Assembly: GCA_023392075.1 (NCBI GenBank)
Contig: JAEVZU010000180.1
Coordinates: forward strand, 1 to 64,000
Source: Bacillota bacterium
Lineage (GTDB): Bacteria > Bacillota > Clostridia > Acetivibrionales > DSM-1351
Direction of reading: 5' to 3'
Length of the DNA stretch: 64,000 bases
The position numbers were made by a program, and so were the translations under genes. The notes below the pieces were generated by a model, which saw nothing but the letters and a program-made list of their open reading frames with translations, had not been told where the DNA came from and ran no database searches. Shown in pieces: positions 62,467 through 64,000 of the stretch (positions are counted from its first letter, which is position 1; each line of letters begins with the position of its first letter).

Positions 62467-64000
62467 TTATCTGATTTTAATGTGAACCTCACGGAGCTGG
62501 GCTTCGGTTACTTCGGTAGGAGCACCGCACATGAGATCCTGAGCATTGCCGTTCATAGGGAAGGGGATGATTTCACGGATGTTTTCCTCATTCCTCAACA
62601 GCATGATCATACGGTCAACACCGGGGGCCATACCTGCATGAGGTGGTGCTCCAAACTGGAATGCCTGATACAAGGCACCAAATTTCTGCTGGAGATCTTC
62701 TTCGGTGTAGCCGGCTATCTCAAAGGCCTTGACCATTATGTCGAGACTATGGTTTCTAACAGCACCCGAAGAGAGCTCAATACCGTTACATACTATATCA
62801 TACTGGTATGCAAGGATTTCCAAAGGATCCTTTGTATTGAGCGCTTCCAACCCACCTTGCGGCATGGAGAAGGGGTTGTGGGTAAAGTTGATCTTCTTTT
62901 CCGCATTATCATATTCAAACATGGGGAAATCATTTACAAAACAGAAACGGTAAGCGTTCTTTTCACATATGTCGAGGCGGGTGCCAAGTTCTGTGCGGAT
63001 CTGTCCGGCAAACAGGGCTGCGCGCTCTTCCTTGTCGGCTATAAAGAAAATTGTATCGCCAGGTTCAAGGCCTGCAATTTCTGCTATCTCTCTTTTCATT
63101 TCATCGGGTATAAACTTGTCTATAGGTCCCTTGTAAGTCATATCACCACTTACCTCAAGGTAGCCAAGACCGCCCATGCCTATTGAGGTTGCAAACTGCA
63201 GCAGCTTTTCATGGAAGCCCTTGGACATTTCGGCATGAACTCTTACTGCGCGGACAGTCTTGTTGTGAAAGGGCTTGAAGGTACATCTCTGGAAGAAATC
63301 CGACAGGTCTATTATTCTTAACGGGTTGCGCAGGTCCGGCTTATCGGTGCCGAACTCAAGCATTGCCTGCTTATAGCTGATTACGGGATATGGAGCTTCG
63401 GTTACAAAGAAATCTTCGGGGGCAAATTTCTTAAATGCAGCTGTAAGAACTTCTTCACCTGCGTGGAATACATCTTCCTGGGTAGCAAAGCTCATCTCGA
63501 AATCCAACTGATAAAACTCTCCGGGAGATCGGTCGGCACGGGCATCCTCATCACGGAAGCAGGGTGCTATCTGAAAATACCTGTCAAAGCCGGATACCAT
63601 AAGGAGCTGCTTATACTGCTGGGGAGCCTGCGGCAGTGCATAGAACTTTCCTTTATATTTACGGGAAGGTACGATATAATCTCTTGCACCTTCAGGTGAC
63701 GATGCACATAAGATGGGGGTCTGAATTTCCAGGAAGCCCATGTCGGTCATTTTCTGCCGGAGGAAACTGATAACCTCCGAGCGGAAAATAATATTATCTT
63801 TAACCTTCTTGTTGCGTAAGTCAAGATAACGGTACTTAAGGCGCAGATCTTCACGTGTTTCCTTTGAAGTCACAACTTCGAAGGGAAGCTGTTTGTATAC
63901 CTTTCCCAAGACATCGACAGAATGGGCTTCCAGCTCGATGGTTCCCGTAGGAATCTTTGGATTGTATGTCTCTTCGTCACGGCATTCGATCACACCTTCG
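62467..64000 (-). CDS. aspS: Aspartate-tRNA ligase, 5' part beyond the window
   Basis: The C-terminal 511 or so residues of a class II aspartyl-tRNA synthetase that charges tRNA-Asp. The N-terminal anticodon-binding OB domain is largely outside the window. Visible are R-Y-L-D-L-R (motif 1 area), the bacterial R-G-A-R-D-Y-I-V-P-S-R-like region (here E-G-A-R-D-Y), motif 2 F-R-D-E-D-A-R-A-D-R-S-P-G-E-F, the GAD insert, and motif 3 G-V-D-R-M-I-M-L. The frame is open to the edge, so the gene is incomplete only because of the window boundary. Confidence 0.96.
   Translation of the reverse strand, partial: EGVIECRDEETYNPKIPTGTIELEAHSVDVLGKVYKQLPFEVVTSKETREDLRLKYRYLDLRNKKVKDNIIFRSEVISFLRQKMTDMGFLEIQTPILCASSPEGARDYIVPSRKYKGKFYALPQAPQQYKQLLMVSGFDRYFQIAPCFRDEDARADRSPGEFYQLDFEMSFATQEDVFHAGEEVLTAAFKKFAPEDFFVTEAPYPVISYKQAMLEFGTDKPDLRNPLRIIDLSDFFQRCTFKPFHNKTVRAVRVHAEMSKGFHEKLLQFATSIGMGGLGYLEVSGDMTYKGPIDKFIPDEMKREIAEIAGLEPGDTIFFIADKEERAALFAGQIRTELGTRLDICEKNAYRFCFVNDFPMFEYDNAEKKINFTHNPFSMPQGGLEALNTKDPLEILAYQYDIVCNGIELSSGAVRNHSLDIMVKAFEIAGYTEEDLQQKFGALYQAFQFGAPPHAGMAPGVDRMIMLLRNEENIREIIPFPMNGNAQDLMCGAPTEVTEAQLREVHIKIR

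Noticed and set aside
1..64000. tRNA, rRNA, CRISPR arrays, prophage or conjugation genes
   Set aside because: No regularly spaced repeats, integrase, transposase or structural-RNA sequences were recognised anywhere in the window.

Overview
The window looks like chromosome from a Gram-positive, endospore-forming anaerobe of class Clostridia, most like the cellulolytic Ruminiclostridium group. The basis is AT-rich DNA with strong AGGAGG ribosome sites and frequent TTG/GTG starts; spore genes (cotS-like, yabG fragment, veg, a SipL-like SPOCS/LysM protein, sleB-ypeB, bofA); anaerobic enzymes (two pyruvate:ferredoxin oxidoreductases, formate-THF ligase); and sugar ABC importers that carry no ATPase of their own. 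The species assignment is inference. I saw no rRNA, tRNA or CRISPR array.

Layout. 0-1.1 kb: a Nudix hydrolase between two unrecognised short ORFs. 1.1-11.3 kb: a mannoside-utilisation locus with a ROK repressor, solute-binding lipoprotein, two permeases, GH38 alpha-mannosidase-like enzyme, ROK sugar kinase and a long mannose-6-phosphate isomerase-type protein. Together they would import an oligosaccharide, release mannose, phosphorylate it and convert it to fructose-6-P. 11.5-15 kb: phosphatidylserine synthase, HAD phosphatase, a stress-type protein, GNAT, and the conserved yaaL-bofA pair. 15.1-22 kb: a four-gene POR operon (porG-D-A-B) directly followed by a single-chain PFOR (nifJ). 22-29 kb: a small inverted-repeat element, cotS-like gene, DUF4367 gene, fhs, truncated yabG, veg behind two consensus promoters, and the SipL-like gene. 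29-37.7 kb: a YesM/YesN-type two-component system, an Lpl-type ABC importer and a formylglycine sulfatase, which suggests uptake and desulfation of a sulfated glycan.

38-52 kb is one long co-directional run: ispE, a GntR regulator, a Ycf46-like AAA ATPase, PspA, GNAT, a membrane coiled-coil protein, a FapA/DUF342 protein, a GAF protein, acpS, yhaO-yhaN and a lipoprotein with SH3 and inactivated-looking NlpC/P60 domains. 52-64 kb: an MGDG/UgtP-type glycosyltransferase, sleB-ypeB, a MarR regulator with a heterodimeric ABC exporter, a TIM-barrel isomerase, a YdcF protein, an FMN-binding protein and the 3' part of aspS.

The main non-coding observations are: two copies (132 and about 324 bp) of one MITE family, the short copy looking like an internal deletion of the long one; two further inverted-repeat elements; a leader module shared by the isomerase gene and acpS, with a possible anti-Shine-Dalgarno helix in the former; a hairpin lying between the ribosome site and start codon of the sulfatase; and hairpins separating each binding-protein gene from its permease genes.
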